NCBI RefSeq assembly: GCF_030413175.1
Contig: NZ_CP129212.1
Location: 6,905,001-6,969,000 of the forward strand
DNA length: 64,000 bases
Direction of reading: 5' to 3'
Origin: Bradyrhizobium roseum
GTDB taxonomy: Bacteria > Pseudomonadota > Alphaproteobacteria > Rhizobiales > Xanthobacteraceae
The notes beneath the pieces were generated by a model. The model saw nothing but the letters and a program-made list of their open reading frames with translations, was not told the DNA's origin and did not search any database. The translations under genes were made by a program, and so were the position numbers. Positions within the stretch are counted from its first letter, which is position 1. Each line of letters opens with the position of its first letter. This document shows positions 18,050 through 27,321 of this stretch, one piece after another.

Positions 18050-20263
18050 TCACGCCACCAGCGCGGCGCCGGCCGGCGAACTCCAGTTGCCTTGCGTCTT
18101 CAACAGACCCAGGATCTCCGCATTCGGACGGGCGCGGCTGAACAGAAAACCCTGCCCCTCGTGGCAACCCTCGTTGCGCAGGCAGTTGAGTTCGGCTTCG
18201 GTTTCGACGCCTTCCGCCGTGATGGTGACGCCCAGACCCTTGCCGAGGCTGATGATCGAACGCACGATCGCCTGCGCATCTGGGTTGGCGGCGAGGTCGC
18301 GCACGAAGGACTGGTCGATCTTGATCTTGTCGAACGGAAAGCTACGCAGATAGCTCAGGCTGGAATAACCGGTGCCGAAATCATCCATCGAGATGCGAAC
18401 GCCGAGCGCGCGCAGCGCATGCAGCGTCGCCAGCACCTCGCTGCTCTTTTCCAAAAGCAGCGTCTCGGTGATCTCGAGTTCCAGGCGACGCGCCGGCAGG
18501 CCGGTCTGCTTCAGCGTATCCATCACCAGCTGCAGCAGATTGCCGACGCGAAACTGCAGCGGCGACAGGTTGACGGCGACATGAACGTCGTCGGGCCATT
18601 GCGCCGCATCCGCGCAGGCCCGGCGCAGCATCAGGCCGCCGACGGCGTTGATGAGGCCGGTTTCTTCCGCAACAGGGATGAATTCGGCCGGCGAGATCAT
18701 GCCGCGCTCGGGATGCGGCCAGCGCACCAGCGCCTCGAAGCCGGTGATTCGCCCGCTCGCAAGGTCGACCAGCGGCTGGTAGTAGGGCCGCAGCGCATCG
18801 CCCTGTACGGCCGCGCGCAGCTCGGTTTCGATCTTGCGCCGCGCCTGGGCGCGCGCATCCATGCCGGCCTCGAAGAACGAGAAGGTGCCGCGGGAATCGT
18901 TCTTGGCGCGCGACAGAGCGAGGTCGGCGTTCTTCAGGAGTTTTTCGGATTCGTCGCCGTCGCCGGGCGACATCGCGATGCCGATGCTGGCGCCGATCAC
19001 GATGGAATGGCCGTCCAGCAGATAGGGATCGCCGATGGCGTCCAGCAGGCGCCGCGCAAGGAACGCCGCATCCTCGGGCCGCGTCACCCCGCCCTGGACG
19101 ATCGCAAACTCGTCGGAATTGAGCCGCGCCAGCGTATCGTCGTCGCGCAGCACCGATCGCAGCCGCTTGCCGACGCCACGCAACAGCTTGTCGCCGATGC
19201 CGTGGCCCAGCGTATCGTTGACGGCCTTGAAATGGTCGATGCCGAGCACCAGCACCGCGACCTTCTCCCCGTTACGGCGGGTGCGCAGCAGGACATCGTC
19301 CATCTGCTGGCGCAGCAGATTGCGGTTCGGCAGCCCCGTCAGGCCGTCATGCTGGGCCATGAACGTCAGACGCGCCTCGGCGCGCTTGCGTTCGGTGGTG
19401 TCCATCAGCGCCAGAAGGGCCGCAGGCTGATCGCCATAGACGAGCTGGCGCGAATAAATCGCGAGATCGATCAGGCCGCCGTCGGCGCGAACATGCTTCC
19501 AGGTGCGCGCGGCGCGATCGTCGCCGGTCCACGGCAGTTCGGCGTCGAAGGCTTGCAGGCTGCGGATCGTCAGATTCTCGAATTCGCCGCGGCTGTAGCC
19601 ATAGTGCTGAACCGCGGCATCGTTGACCGCGAGGATGCGTTCGTCGCCGAGCGCACAGACGATCATCGGAACGGGGTTGCTGTCGAACAGCAGCCGGAAC
19701 GAAGCCTCGCGCTGCTTCAACTTGGTGATGTCGATGCGCAGGCCAATGATGCCACCGTCCCCGGTGAGACGTTCATCGATCAGGATGACGCGGCCGTCGG
19801 CCAGCCTCTGCTCGTGCCGCTCGCCCGGCTGATACAGTTTCTTGAGCCGGGCTGCGATCCACTCTTCCTCGCGCCCGACGGCTTCCGGATAGTCGCCCCG
19901 TGCGACGCCGATGCGGATCGTATCCTCCAGCCGCGCGCCTTGCTTGAACAGGTCCGAAGTACGGCTGTACATCTCGGCGTATTTCTTGTTCCAGAGAATG
20001 TAGCGGCCTTCGGCGTCGAGAAACACGACGCCCTGCGGCAGGATGTCGATCGCCTCCCGCAGGCGCTCATGCGATTTGCGCGCCTCCGCAAGCGCCGCAT
20101 CGACCTCGTTGCGCCTGCGCACGATCTTGCCGGCGGCAACGGGCGGTCGCCGACGGCGCTTGGCGGCGGGCTTCGGCGCGGACTTCACCGGCCGGCCCGG
20201 AAAGCGCCTGATCGCCGCAGCCGGCCTGGACTTGCCCGCTGGTTTTCGCTTTTTTGTCGACAT
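18050..20263 (-). CDS. PAS-PAS-GGDEF-EAL cyclic-di-GMP phosphodiesterase with degenerate GGDEF
   Basis: About 737 residues: Lys/Arg-rich N terminus (1-55), two PAS domains (roughly 70-200 and 200-310), GGDEF domain, EAL domain. The EAL residues needed for catalysis are present (FEALVRW, VNLSP, ELEITETLLLE, DDFGTGYSS, KIDQSFVRD, AEGVETE). The GGDEF signature reads NSDEF instead of GGDEF, so cyclase activity is doubtful and the domain may be regulatory. No membrane segment, so a cytoplasmic PAS-sensing phosphodiesterase is likely. ATG 20263 starts MSTKKRKPAG; an in-frame extension reaches 20338. Confidence 0.9.
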   Translation of the reverse strand: MSTKKRKPAGKSRPAAAIRRFPGRPVKSAPKPAAKRRRRPPVAAGKIVRRRNEVDAALAEARKSHERLREAIDILPQGVVFLDAEGRYILWNKKYAEMYSRTSDLFKQGARLEDTIRIGVARGDYPEAVGREEEWIAARLKKLYQPGERHEQRLADGRVILIDERLTGDGGIIGLRIDITKLKQREASFRLLFDSNPVPMIVCALGDERILAVNDAAVQHYGYSRGEFENLTIRSLQAFDAELPWTGDDRAARTWKHVRADGGLIDLAIYSRQLVYGDQPAALLALMDTTERKRAEARLTFMAQHDGLTGLPNRNLLRQQMDDVLLRTRRNGEKVAVLVLGIDHFKAVNDTLGHGIGDKLLRGVGKRLRSVLRDDDTLARLNSDEFAIVQGGVTRPEDAAFLARRLLDAIGDPYLLDGHSIVIGASIGIAMSPGDGDESEKLLKNADLALSRAKNDSRGTFSFFEAGMDARAQARRKIETELRAAVQGDALRPYYQPLVDLASGRITGFEALVRWPHPERGMISPAEFIPVAEETGLINAVGGLMLRRACADAAQWPDDVHVAVNLSPLQFRVGNLLQLVMDTLKQTGLPARRLELEITETLLLEKSSEVLATLHALRALGVRISMDDFGTGYSSLSYLRSFPFDKIKIDQSFVRDLAANPDAQAIVRSIISLGKGLGVTITAEGVETEAELNCLRNEGCHEGQGFLFSRARPNAEILGLLKTQGNWSSPAGAALVA

Positions 20264-20580
20264 CGCTACGCTTACCCCGCGCACTAACGCGGGCGATGTT
20301 GTGGGATAAGTATCTGAAAAAATAGTATCTCTTGGCACTGAAAGGACGCATGCGCGTTCTCACTTACGGTCTGCTGCGAGAATCCACACACGCACCGCGT
20401 GTATCGCTTTTGACGCAAATCGCAACTTTGCGGGTTAAAATCGCCACACCGGTGTTGCCGGACGGCGACGCCCGCCCCGGGTGCACAAGGAATGCGCGAA
20501 ACCCCAGACATGCGCCCGAGCCACGGCCAACGATCGAAAGGGTTATCGTGCGGTTAACGCAGTAGCGGCGTCACGGCCAT
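20264..20580. other. 317-bp intergenic region without a recognised gene
   Basis: Lies between the GGDEF-EAL gene start and the FAD-monooxygenase relic. I see promoter-like A/T-rich patches near 20310-20340 but no coding, RNA or operator feature I can name. Confidence 0.5.
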
Positions 20581-20940
20581 TCAACCCAAGGCAGCCGCGA
20601 CGGCTTGCGCTTCCGGCACCACGTCTTGGTCGTAAAGCCGTCGGCGGAACGCGGCAGGCGCGGTAATCTCGGCATCACGGACGCCGAGATCGGCGCAGGA
20701 CGAGTCGTAGCGCATGCCATTCACGCGCGCGCCGCTCTGAACGGCGGCTACGCGCCAGCGCCGCAATTGCTCATAGGCCAGGAAGGCCACCGGCCCGCGG
20801 TCGTACAGCGCCGCCAGCGCCTGCTCGTCGACAAAAACGTCGAAGCCGTGGGCGATCAGCGCATTGGCAGCGAACAGCCCGCCGATTCCGCCTTCCATGA
20901 TCACGGCTGTGCGTTGCGGCTGCGCCATCGTCTCGCGCAA
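20581..20940 (-). pseudogene. FAD-dependent monooxygenase relic with internal deletion
   Basis: The 119-codon frame begins like a salicylate-hydroxylase-type monooxygenase (AVIMEGGIGGLFAANALIAHGFDV, the FAD Rossmann start). After about 40 residues it jumps directly to a sequence typical of the family's C terminus (LAYEQLRRWRVAAVQSGAR ... FRRRLYDQDVVPEAQAVAAAL). Roughly 300 residues, including the DG and GD motifs and the substrate domain, are missing, and the first glycine motif is altered (MEGGIGG for VGGGIGG). The frame is still open, which suggests a clean, recent deletion. It cannot bind FAD normally. Confidence 0.65.
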
Positions 20941-21044
20941 AAACTGCTTCGGAAGCCCGCGCGCTCAAGCTATCCTCCCCGCAAACACCAAGCGTCGACA
21001 GTCCGGACCGGGCGGCGCAGATGTGGCCAGCGGGAAGAGATTCA

Positions 21045-22043
21045 ATGCCCGGCTCTACGCCAGATATTCCCGTTCGCCGCCAACTGGCGCTCCTCGCGCT
21101 GCTTCTCGCTCTTCTTGCACCTGGTCATCCCCCCGCCCGCGCCAATGAATTCCCTGACCGTCCGGTAAAAATCGTCGTTCCATTTCCGGCTGGAGGAACC
21201 GCCGACGCGATCCCGCGGATCGTCGCCGACTGGCTGTCGCGCAAATGGAATCAGCCTGTTGTCATCGAGAACCGCACGGGCGCTGGGGGCAATATCGGCG
21301 CTGAACAGGTCTACCATTCGGCGCCCGACGGCTACACGCTGCTCTCGTCACCGCCGCCGTCACTCGTGATCAATCACAATCTGTATCCGAAACTGGCCTA
21401 CGACCCGACCAGGTTCGAGCCTGTCATCGTGATGGCGCAGGTGCCGAACGCGGTGATGGTCAATCCGAACAACATCAAGGCGTCGAGCGTGCCCGAGCTG
21501 ATCGCATTCCTGAAGGGCAATTCGGACAGGACGATCTGCGCCACGCAAGGCAATGGCACGACCTCACACCTGACCTCGGAGCTGTTTCAAGCGATGGCGA
21601 AGGTGAAGCTGCGGCACATTCCGTATCGCGGCTCGGCGCCTGCGCTACAAGGGCTCGTCGCCGGCGAAGTCGACATCATGTTCGACAATCTCGGGGTTTC
21701 GCTGGCGCTGGCTCAGGCCGGCAAGCTGAAACTGCTCGCGGTGGCGTCCTCCACCCGCCTGCCGTCGATGCCGAATGTCCCGACGATTGCCGAAACGCTG
21801 CCCGGCTTTGAATCGGTCGCCTGGTACGGCATCGTGGCACCGCCGAAAACGCCGAAAGACATTGTCGCAAAGATCAACGCCGACGTCAACGAGGCGCTGC
21901 GCCGGCCCGAGGTTCAGGACCACTTCAAGAAGCTGTCGGCCGTCGCTTTTGGCGGCACGGTCGAGAGGACATCGAAATACATGCGGGAGGAAGTCGACCG
22001 GTGGGCCACGGTGATCCGGTCGGCAAATATCAAGTTGCAGTAG
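21045..22043 (+). CDS. Bug/TctC-family periplasmic solute receptor
   Basis: 332 residues. Signal peptide with hydrophobic core LALLALLLALLAP and cleavage near ARA-NEF, then the Bug fold (FPDRPVKIVVPFPAGGTADAIPR; APDGYTLL; IPYRGSAPALQGLVAGEVDIMFDN; LPGFESVAWYGIVAPPKTP). Bug proteins bind carboxylates or aromatic acids for TctAB transporters or sensing. No tctA/tctB genes are nearby, so it is an orphan receptor. ATG 21045 follows an AGAG site. Confidence 0.88.
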   Translation: MPGSTPDIPVRRQLALLALLLALLAPGHPPARANEFPDRPVKIVVPFPAGGTADAIPRIVADWLSRKWNQPVVIENRTGAGGNIGAEQVYHSAPDGYTLLSSPPPSLVINHNLYPKLAYDPTRFEPVIVMAQVPNAVMVNPNNIKASSVPELIAFLKGNSDRTICATQGNGTTSHLTSELFQAMAKVKLRHIPYRGSAPALQGLVAGEVDIMFDNLGVSLALAQAGKLKLLAVASSTRLPSMPNVPTIAETLPGFESVAWYGIVAPPKTPKDIVAKINADVNEALRRPEVQDHFKKLSAVAFGGTVERTSKYMREEVDRWATVIRSANIKLQ

Positions 22044-22179
22044 TCGTGTCCGCGACAACCGGTCTTGCCTCACGCAGATTTCATCATTGCGCGCCGCCAC
22101 AAGCGGCAATATCAGCGTTACCGCGCCAACGCCCCGCGGCCCGGTTTCATGCCCCGTTTTTCGCGGCTAGAGTGATCCG

Positions 22180-23121
22180 ATGAACCCTCGCCTGATTCTG
22201 ATCATCGCCGCCATGACCGCCGCCACCGTGGCCGTCGCATGCGCACAGGACAAGGGCACGGTCAATCCAAGGCCGCTGCCGCCGCTGGCCAATCCCGACG
22301 ACCCCTCGGTGGCAGCAAAGGAACTGTTCGGCCGCAAGGTGCGGCCGGCGGCGATGCCAACGCGTGTGCACGGCTTCTATGCGCATGGTTGCATCGCGGG
22401 CGCGGAGGGTTTGTCGATCAACGGCGACAATTGGCAGGTGATGCGGCTGTCGCGCAACCGCAACTGGGGACACCCCGACCTCGTCGCGCTGGTCAAGCGG
22501 CTCGCTGCCAAGGCGCACAAGGATGCGGGCTGGCACGGGATACTGGTCGGCGACATGTCGCAGCCGCGCGGCGGACCGATGCTTACCGGGCACGCCAGCC
22601 ATCAGGTCGGGCTCGACGCCGATATCTGGCTGACGCCGATGCCGGGCCGGCAATTGTCGCGCAACGAGCGCGAGGAAATGTCGGCTGTCATGATGGTGCG
22701 CAGCGACCGGCTCGACATCGACCCGCACGCCTGGACGCCGAAGCATCTGGCTGTCATCCGCGCCGCTGCGATGGAATCCAGCGTGCAGCGCATCTTCGTC
22801 AACGCGGCGATCAAGAAGGCGCTGTGCCGCGAGGCCAAGGGCGATCGCGGCTGGCTGCAGAAAGTGCGGCCGATGTACGGCCACGACTATCACTTCCACA
22901 TCCGCATGAAGTGCCCGCCCGGTGCCGGCGAATGCGAAAGCCAGCCCGAGCCGACCGAAGGCGAGGGCTGCAGCACCGGCGATCTCGCCTACTGGTTCAG
23001 CGACGCCGTGCTGCATCCCAAGCCGCCAACGGTGCCGCCGAAACCCAAGCCGCCGATGACCATGGCGGCGCTGCCGCCGGCCTGCAAAGCCGTGTTGCAT
23101 GCGCCGGATGCGAAGCCCTGA
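22180..23121 (+). CDS. mepA: Penicillin-insensitive murein endopeptidase MepA
   Basis: 313 residues with an N-terminal signal peptide (MNPRLILIIAAMTAATVAVACAQ). The LAS-type zinc peptidase motifs are present: HGCIAGAE, GHASHQVGLDADIW and HDYHFHIRMKCP. These supply the zinc-binding His/Asp residues, and several paired cysteines are seen. It cleaves D-Ala-mDAP cross-bridges in the periplasm. A Pro-rich tail ends the protein. The next gene starts 31 bases downstream and may be in the same operon. Confidence 0.92.
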   Translation: MNPRLILIIAAMTAATVAVACAQDKGTVNPRPLPPLANPDDPSVAAKELFGRKVRPAAMPTRVHGFYAHGCIAGAEGLSINGDNWQVMRLSRNRNWGHPDLVALVKRLAAKAHKDAGWHGILVGDMSQPRGGPMLTGHASHQVGLDADIWLTPMPGRQLSRNEREEMSAVMMVRSDRLDIDPHAWTPKHLAVIRAAAMESSVQRIFVNAAIKKALCREAKGDRGWLQKVRPMYGHDYHFHIRMKCPPGAGECESQPEPTEGEGCSTGDLAYWFSDAVLHPKPPTVPPKPKPPMTMAALPPACKAVLHAPDAKP

Positions 23122-23152
23122 CGTCCAGAATCAAATCCGCAGGAGAATAACG

Positions 23153-23674
23153 ATGAAGATCTGGCCCCTGATTGCATCCATTGCTCTTGTCACCAGCGTG
23201 CACGCGCAAACTCCCTACGCCGGAATGCAGACCCGCCCGATCAAGGCGCTTTCCGAACAACAGATCGCCGACCTCGGCGCCGGCCGCGGCATGGGTTTCG
23301 CGCTCGCAGCCGAACTGAACGGCTATCCCGGCCCGTTGCACGTTCTCGAACTGGCCGACAAGCTCGAACTCTCTGCCGGGCAGCGGGCCAGCGTGCAGCG
23401 CCTGTTCGACTCGATGAAAGCCGAGGCGATGCCGCTGGGCGCCAGGCTGATCGAGCAGGAAGCCGAACTGGACAAGCAGTTTGCAACCCGCACGGTGACG
23501 CCGGAAAGCCTGAAGGCATCCACCACGGCGGTCGCGGCGACGCAGGGCGTGCTGCGCGAAACCCATCTGAAATACCATCTGTCGACAGGGGGCATCCTGA
23601 CCCCGTCGCAGATGACCAAATATGCCGAATTGCGCGGGTATGGCGGCGGCGGGCACAAGCGACACCACCACTGA
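23153..23674 (+). CDS. Exported Spy/CpxP-like helical protein
   Basis: 173 residues. Signal peptide MKIWPLIASIALVTSVHAQ, then mainly helical sequence with a LELSAGQRASVQRLFDSMKAEA stretch, like the LTxxQ-type helices of the CpxP/Spy periplasmic family. A glycine- and histidine-rich tail (GGGGHKRHHH) could bind metal. ATG 23153 has a strong AGGAG site; it probably shares a transcript with mepA. Function not established. Confidence 0.65.
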   Translation: MKIWPLIASIALVTSVHAQTPYAGMQTRPIKALSEQQIADLGAGRGMGFALAAELNGYPGPLHVLELADKLELSAGQRASVQRLFDSMKAEAMPLGARLIEQEAELDKQFATRTVTPESLKASTTAVAATQGVLRETHLKYHLSTGGILTPSQMTKYAELRGYGGGGHKRHHH

Positions 23675-23879
23675 CGCCCCTGCGGCGGCTTGCACGGCGG
23701 TGCAGCCGTCTTTACCTCCTGCTTCAACCTGACTATTGTCCGGGCTGGCGACATTCCTGATCGACCGCAAGTCCTCCAGGGAATACCGGAACGGCGCTTC
23801 CGAGGGTCGCCTCGATCCAAATCAACGCCTGTCTTGCGCGCGGCAACCGCAGCACGCAATCACGCATGGAGCGCCCCCG

Positions 23880-24665
23880 ATGAAGCGTGTCGCCGGTCTT
23901 TTCCTGGCCTTCGCCATATCGTTACCAGCCCTCTATTCGCCGGCCGCCGCGCAGGAGAAGGCATTGACCGTCTTTGCTGCCGCCTCGATGAAAAATGCGC
24001 TCGATGAAATCGACGCCGCCTACACCGCCAGATCAGGCGTCAGGATCACGGTGAGCTATGCCGCCAGCTCGGCGCTGGCAAAGCAGATCGAACAGGGCGC
24101 GCCGGCCGACGTGTTCATCTCGGCGGACACCGACTGGATGGATTACGCGATCGGGAAAAAGAGCATCAACGAGCCGACCCGGGTCAACCTGCTCGGCAAC
24201 AGCATCGTGATGATCGCGCCGAAGGATTCCAAAATCGACAATGTGAACATCGGTGCGGGTTTCAATCTCGCCAAGCTCGCCGGCGACGGCAAGATCGCGA
24301 CCGGCGACGTCAAGTCCGTGCCGGTCGGCAAATACGCCAAGGCCGCGCTGGAGAAGCTCGGTTCGTGGCAGGCCGCCGAGCCGAAATTCGCGATGGCCGA
24401 AAGCGTGCGCGCCGCGCTGACGCTGGTCGCGCGTGGCGAAGCGGCACTCGGCATCGTCTATTCCACCGACGCCATTATCGAGCCCGGCGTGAAGGTGGTC
24501 GGCGCCTTCCCGGCGGATTCGCATCCCGCCATCATCTATCCCGTCGCGGCGACGACGACCGCCAAGCCGGAGACGGCAGACTATCTTGCGTTCCTGCGCT
24601 CGACCGCGGCGAAGACCATTCTTGAAAAATACGGCTTCAAGTTCCTGCTCAGCCCCACCACCTGA
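23880..24665 (+). CDS. modA: Molybdate ABC transporter substrate-binding protein
   Basis: 261 residues with a signal peptide (MKRVAGLFLAFAISLPALYSPAAAQ) and the ModA fold: LTVFAAASMKNALDEI, YAASSALAKQIEQGAPADVFISAD, VARGEAALGIVYSTDA. It binds molybdate (or tungstate) in the periplasm. The stop overlaps the modB start (TGATG). I see no palindrome resembling the enteric ModE site in the 200 bases upstream. Confidence 0.95.
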   Translation: MKRVAGLFLAFAISLPALYSPAAAQEKALTVFAAASMKNALDEIDAAYTARSGVRITVSYAASSALAKQIEQGAPADVFISADTDWMDYAIGKKSINEPTRVNLLGNSIVMIAPKDSKIDNVNIGAGFNLAKLAGDGKIATGDVKSVPVGKYAKAALEKLGSWQAAEPKFAMAESVRAALTLVARGEAALGIVYSTDAIIEPGVKVVGAFPADSHPAIIYPVAATTTAKPETADYLAFLRSTAAKTILEKYGFKFLLSPTT

Positions 24666-25360
24666 TGTTCGATATCTCGCCCGCCGAATGGACGGCCATC
24701 CTGCTGTCGCTGCGGGTGGCAGTCATTGCAACGCTGGTGGCGACCCCGTTCGGCATCGCGCTGGCATGGCTGCTGGCGCGATATGATTTCTGGGGCAAGT
24801 CAATCCTCGACGCCGCGGTGCATCTGCCGCTGGTGCTGCCGCCGGTGGTTACCGGCTATCTGCTGCTGCTGACCTTCGGCCGCCGTGGCACGGTCGGCGC
24901 GTGGCTGGCCGACCATCTCGGCATCGTGTTCGCGTTTCGATGGACCGGCGCGGCGCTGGCCTGCGGCATCATGTCGTTTCCGCTGCTGGTGCGGCCGATC
25001 CGACTGTCGATCGAGGCAATCGACCGCCGGCTAGAGCAGGCGTCCAGCACGCTCGGCGCCGCGCCGTGGCAGGTGTTCGCCACCGTGACGCTGCCGCTGG
25101 CGCTGCCCGGCATACTGGCCGGCATGGTGCTCGGCTTTGCCAAGGCGATCGGCGAGTTCGGCGCGACGATTACCTTCGTCTCCAACATTCCCGGCGAGAC
25201 GCAAACGATTTCGTCCGCGATCTATTCGTTGATCCAGACGCCGGACGGCGACGCCGCCGCCAGCCGGCTGGTGCTGATCTCGATCGCGATCGCGATGGGC
25301 GCACTGATTGCCTCCGAATGGTTCGCGCGGCGCGCCACCAAACGCCTGCACGGGAACTGA
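24665..25360 (+). CDS. modB: Molybdate ABC transporter permease
   Basis: 231 residues with five to six membrane segments and the EAA-type loop ([30 protein letters not shown] ... [22 protein letters not shown]) that docks to ModC. It is translationally coupled to modA by overlapping stop/start and followed two bases later by modC. Confidence 0.95.
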   Translation: MFDISPAEWTAILLSLRVAVIATLVATPFGIALAWLLARYDFWGKSILDAAVHLPLVLPPVVTGYLLLLTFGRRGTVGAWLADHLGIVFAFRWTGAALACGIMSFPLLVRPIRLSIEAIDRRLEQASSTLGAAPWQVFATVTLPLALPGILAGMVLGFAKAIGEFGATITFVSNIPGETQTISSAIYSLIQTPDGDAAASRLVLISIAIAMGALIASEWFARRATKRLHGN

Positions 25361-25362
25361 CC

Positions 25363-26022
25363 ATGCTGCGCGTCGACGTCACAAAGCAGCTTGGCGAATT
25401 CTCGCTGGAGGCCAAATTCGAGAGCCAGGGCCGCGTCACCGGCCTGTTCGGCGCGTCCGGCGCCGGCAAGACCTCGCTGATCAACATGATCGCAGGACTG
25501 TTGCGGCCGGATCGCGGCGTCATTGCGCTTGATGACGAGGTGCTGGACGATACGTCGAAGGGAATTCACGTGCCGCCCCACCGGCGGCGGATCGGCTATG
25601 TGTTTCAGGACGCGCGACTGTTTCCGCATCTCGACGTCCGGCAAAATCTCGACTACGGCCGGCGCATGAACCGCCTCGCGGCCGATCCTGTCCAGCACAA
25701 GCGCGTCACCGACCTGCTCGACATCGGCCAACTGCTCGACCGCCGCCCCGGCCAGCTCTCCGGGGGCGAGCGCCAGCGCGTCGCGCTCGGCCGCGCGCTG
25801 CTGTCGAAACCACGATTGCTGCTGATGGACGAGCCGCTCGGCTCGCTCGACGAGGGCCGCAAGGAGGAGATCCTGCCCTATCTCGCCCGGCTGCGCGACG
25901 AGGGCATTCCGATGGTCTACGTCAGCCACGACGCCGCCGAACTGCGTCAACTGGCGACGCAGATCGTGATGCTGAAACGAGGACGCGTCACCGCGCTCGG
26001 CGGGGTGAAGGTGCTGGCGTAG
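25363..26022 (+). CDS. modC: Molybdate ABC transporter ATPase, short form lacking TOBE
   Basis: 219 residues with Walker [10 protein letters not shown]-loop [10 protein letters not shown], signature [16 protein letters not shown], Walker [13 protein letters not shown] and the switch His in VSHD. Typical ModC is about 350 residues with a C-terminal TOBE/Mop domain that binds molybdate. Here the protein stops after the ATPase core ([14 protein letters not shown]), so that regulatory domain is absent. No frameshift or remnant of it is seen in the 42 bases before the next, convergent gene. Confidence 0.92.
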   Translation: MLRVDVTKQLGEFSLEAKFESQGRVTGLFGASGAGKTSLINMIAGLLRPDRGVIALDDEVLDDTSKGIHVPPHRRRIGYVFQDARLFPHLDVRQNLDYGRRMNRLAADPVQHKRVTDLLDIGQLLDRRPGQLSGGERQRVALGRALLSKPRLLLMDEPLGSLDEGRKEEILPYLARLRDEGIPMVYVSHDAAELRQLATQIVMLKRGRVTALGGVKVLA

Positions 26023-26064
26023 CGCGCAATCGCAGCCTCGTGGGACCTGTGCGACCGTGCGCCT

Positions 26065-27054
26065 TCAATCGATTTTCAAGCCGAGCCGGGTCACCAGCGG
26101 CTCCCAGAACTTGACCGCATCGGCCAGCACCTTGCGAAACCTTTCCGGATTGGAATCCGGCGTCGCTTCAAATCCCGTCTCGATCATGAGCCGCTGGTAT
26201 TCAGGCGTCGACAGCAGCGCGCGCGAGGCGCTGGCGATCCTGTCGATGATGGGCTTCGGCGTTCCGGCGGGCGCAAGCAGGCCATAGCTGCTTTCGTTGG
26301 CGATGCCTGGAAATCCGGCCTGCACCACCGTGGGCAGGTCCGGCGCTGCGAGCAGCGGCGTCGCGCTCGTGATCGCCAGAATGCGCAATCCGCCGGACTT
26401 GTGAAGTCCCAGGCTTTGCGCCGTGCACCCAACGACTCCCATCGGTATCTGACCGCCGACCAGGTCCGTCATGACCGGCCCGGCGCCCCGATAGGGAATC
26501 TGGGCGAGTTCCGGAATGCCCGCGACCGACTTGAACAACTCGCCAACCAGATGATTGGTCGAACCGACGCCGACGTGACCATAGGATATCTTGCCTGGAT
26601 TGGCTTTGACATGCGCGACGAGTTCGTCAAGCGACTTGACGGGCACCGATGGGTGCACCGCGACGCAAAGAGAGCCGACCGCGAGCTGCATGATCGGATC
26701 GAGGTCCTTGATCGGATCGTAGAGCGGCCTTGCCTTCAGCAGCGCTTCGTTGACGTGCGGCAGCGTGCCGCCGAGCAGGATGGTGTAGCCGTCGGGGCGT
26801 GCCTTGGCGACCGTGGAAGCGCCGAGCGAGGCACCGGCGCCGCCGATGTTCTCCACGACGATCGATCCGAGCAGCGGCTTGATCCTCTCGGCCCATGGTC
26901 GCCCCAGCGAATCGTAGGCGCCTCCAGGCGGGAACGGCACGACCAGGCGGATCGGCCGATCGGGATAGGACTGCGCCTCAGCAACGTCCGGCAGGGCCAG
27001 AGGCGCCGCAGCACCCCCGAGGAGTTTTAGAACATCCCGCCGCGACTTCTGCAT
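26065..27054 (-). CDS. Bug/TctC-family periplasmic solute receptor (second)
   Basis: 329 residues. The N terminus MQKSRRDVLKLLGGAAAPLALPDVAEA has an arginine pair and hydrophobic core, so Tat export is likely. The Bug fold follows (YPDRPIRLVVPFPPGGAYDSLGRPW; ARPDGYTILLGG; IPYRGAGPVMTDLVGGQIPMGV; GLLAPAGTPKPIIDRIA). It is an orphan with no TctAB genes nearby; ligand unknown. It is convergent with modC. Confidence 0.87.
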   Translation of the reverse strand: MQKSRRDVLKLLGGAAAPLALPDVAEAQSYPDRPIRLVVPFPPGGAYDSLGRPWAERIKPLLGSIVVENIGGAGASLGASTVAKARPDGYTILLGGTLPHVNEALLKARPLYDPIKDLDPIMQLAVGSLCVAVHPSVPVKSLDELVAHVKANPGKISYGHVGVGSTNHLVGELFKSVAGIPELAQIPYRGAGPVMTDLVGGQIPMGVVGCTAQSLGLHKSGGLRILAITSATPLLAAPDLPTVVQAGFPGIANESSYGLLAPAGTPKPIIDRIASASRALLSTPEYQRLMIETGFEATPDSNPERFRKVLADAVKFWEPLVTRLGLKID

Positions 27055-27321
27055 GAGGCCCCCAAAGGCTCAAAAGGCTCGCTTGTGCGTCGGTGGATAC
27101 TTCACCTCGGAAGGCAGCTTGGCAAGATCGGACGCATGGCGCGTGAGGTCGCAGGTCGGCCGCGCCTGCTCGCCATTTTCTTTCCTTTTCTCCGCCCTGC
27201 TTCGAGCGTGTTTGAAATCCACGATTGCCGCAAATGAGAACCCGGTTTTCCCTGATGCTTGCAAGGGAGGTCGTTGCGTCCGGTGGATCAGGTATTGCGA
27301 AGCAGATTGTCTTTTCAGCGC

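Noticed and set aside
17909..20287. 792-codon open frame antisense to the GGDEF-EAL gene
   Set aside because: High-GC shadow frame. The opposite strand encodes a clear multi-domain protein.
23675..23879. Possible ModE operator upstream of modA
   Set aside because: No palindrome like the enteric ModE site; only a weak CGGAA/TTCCG pair near 23791.
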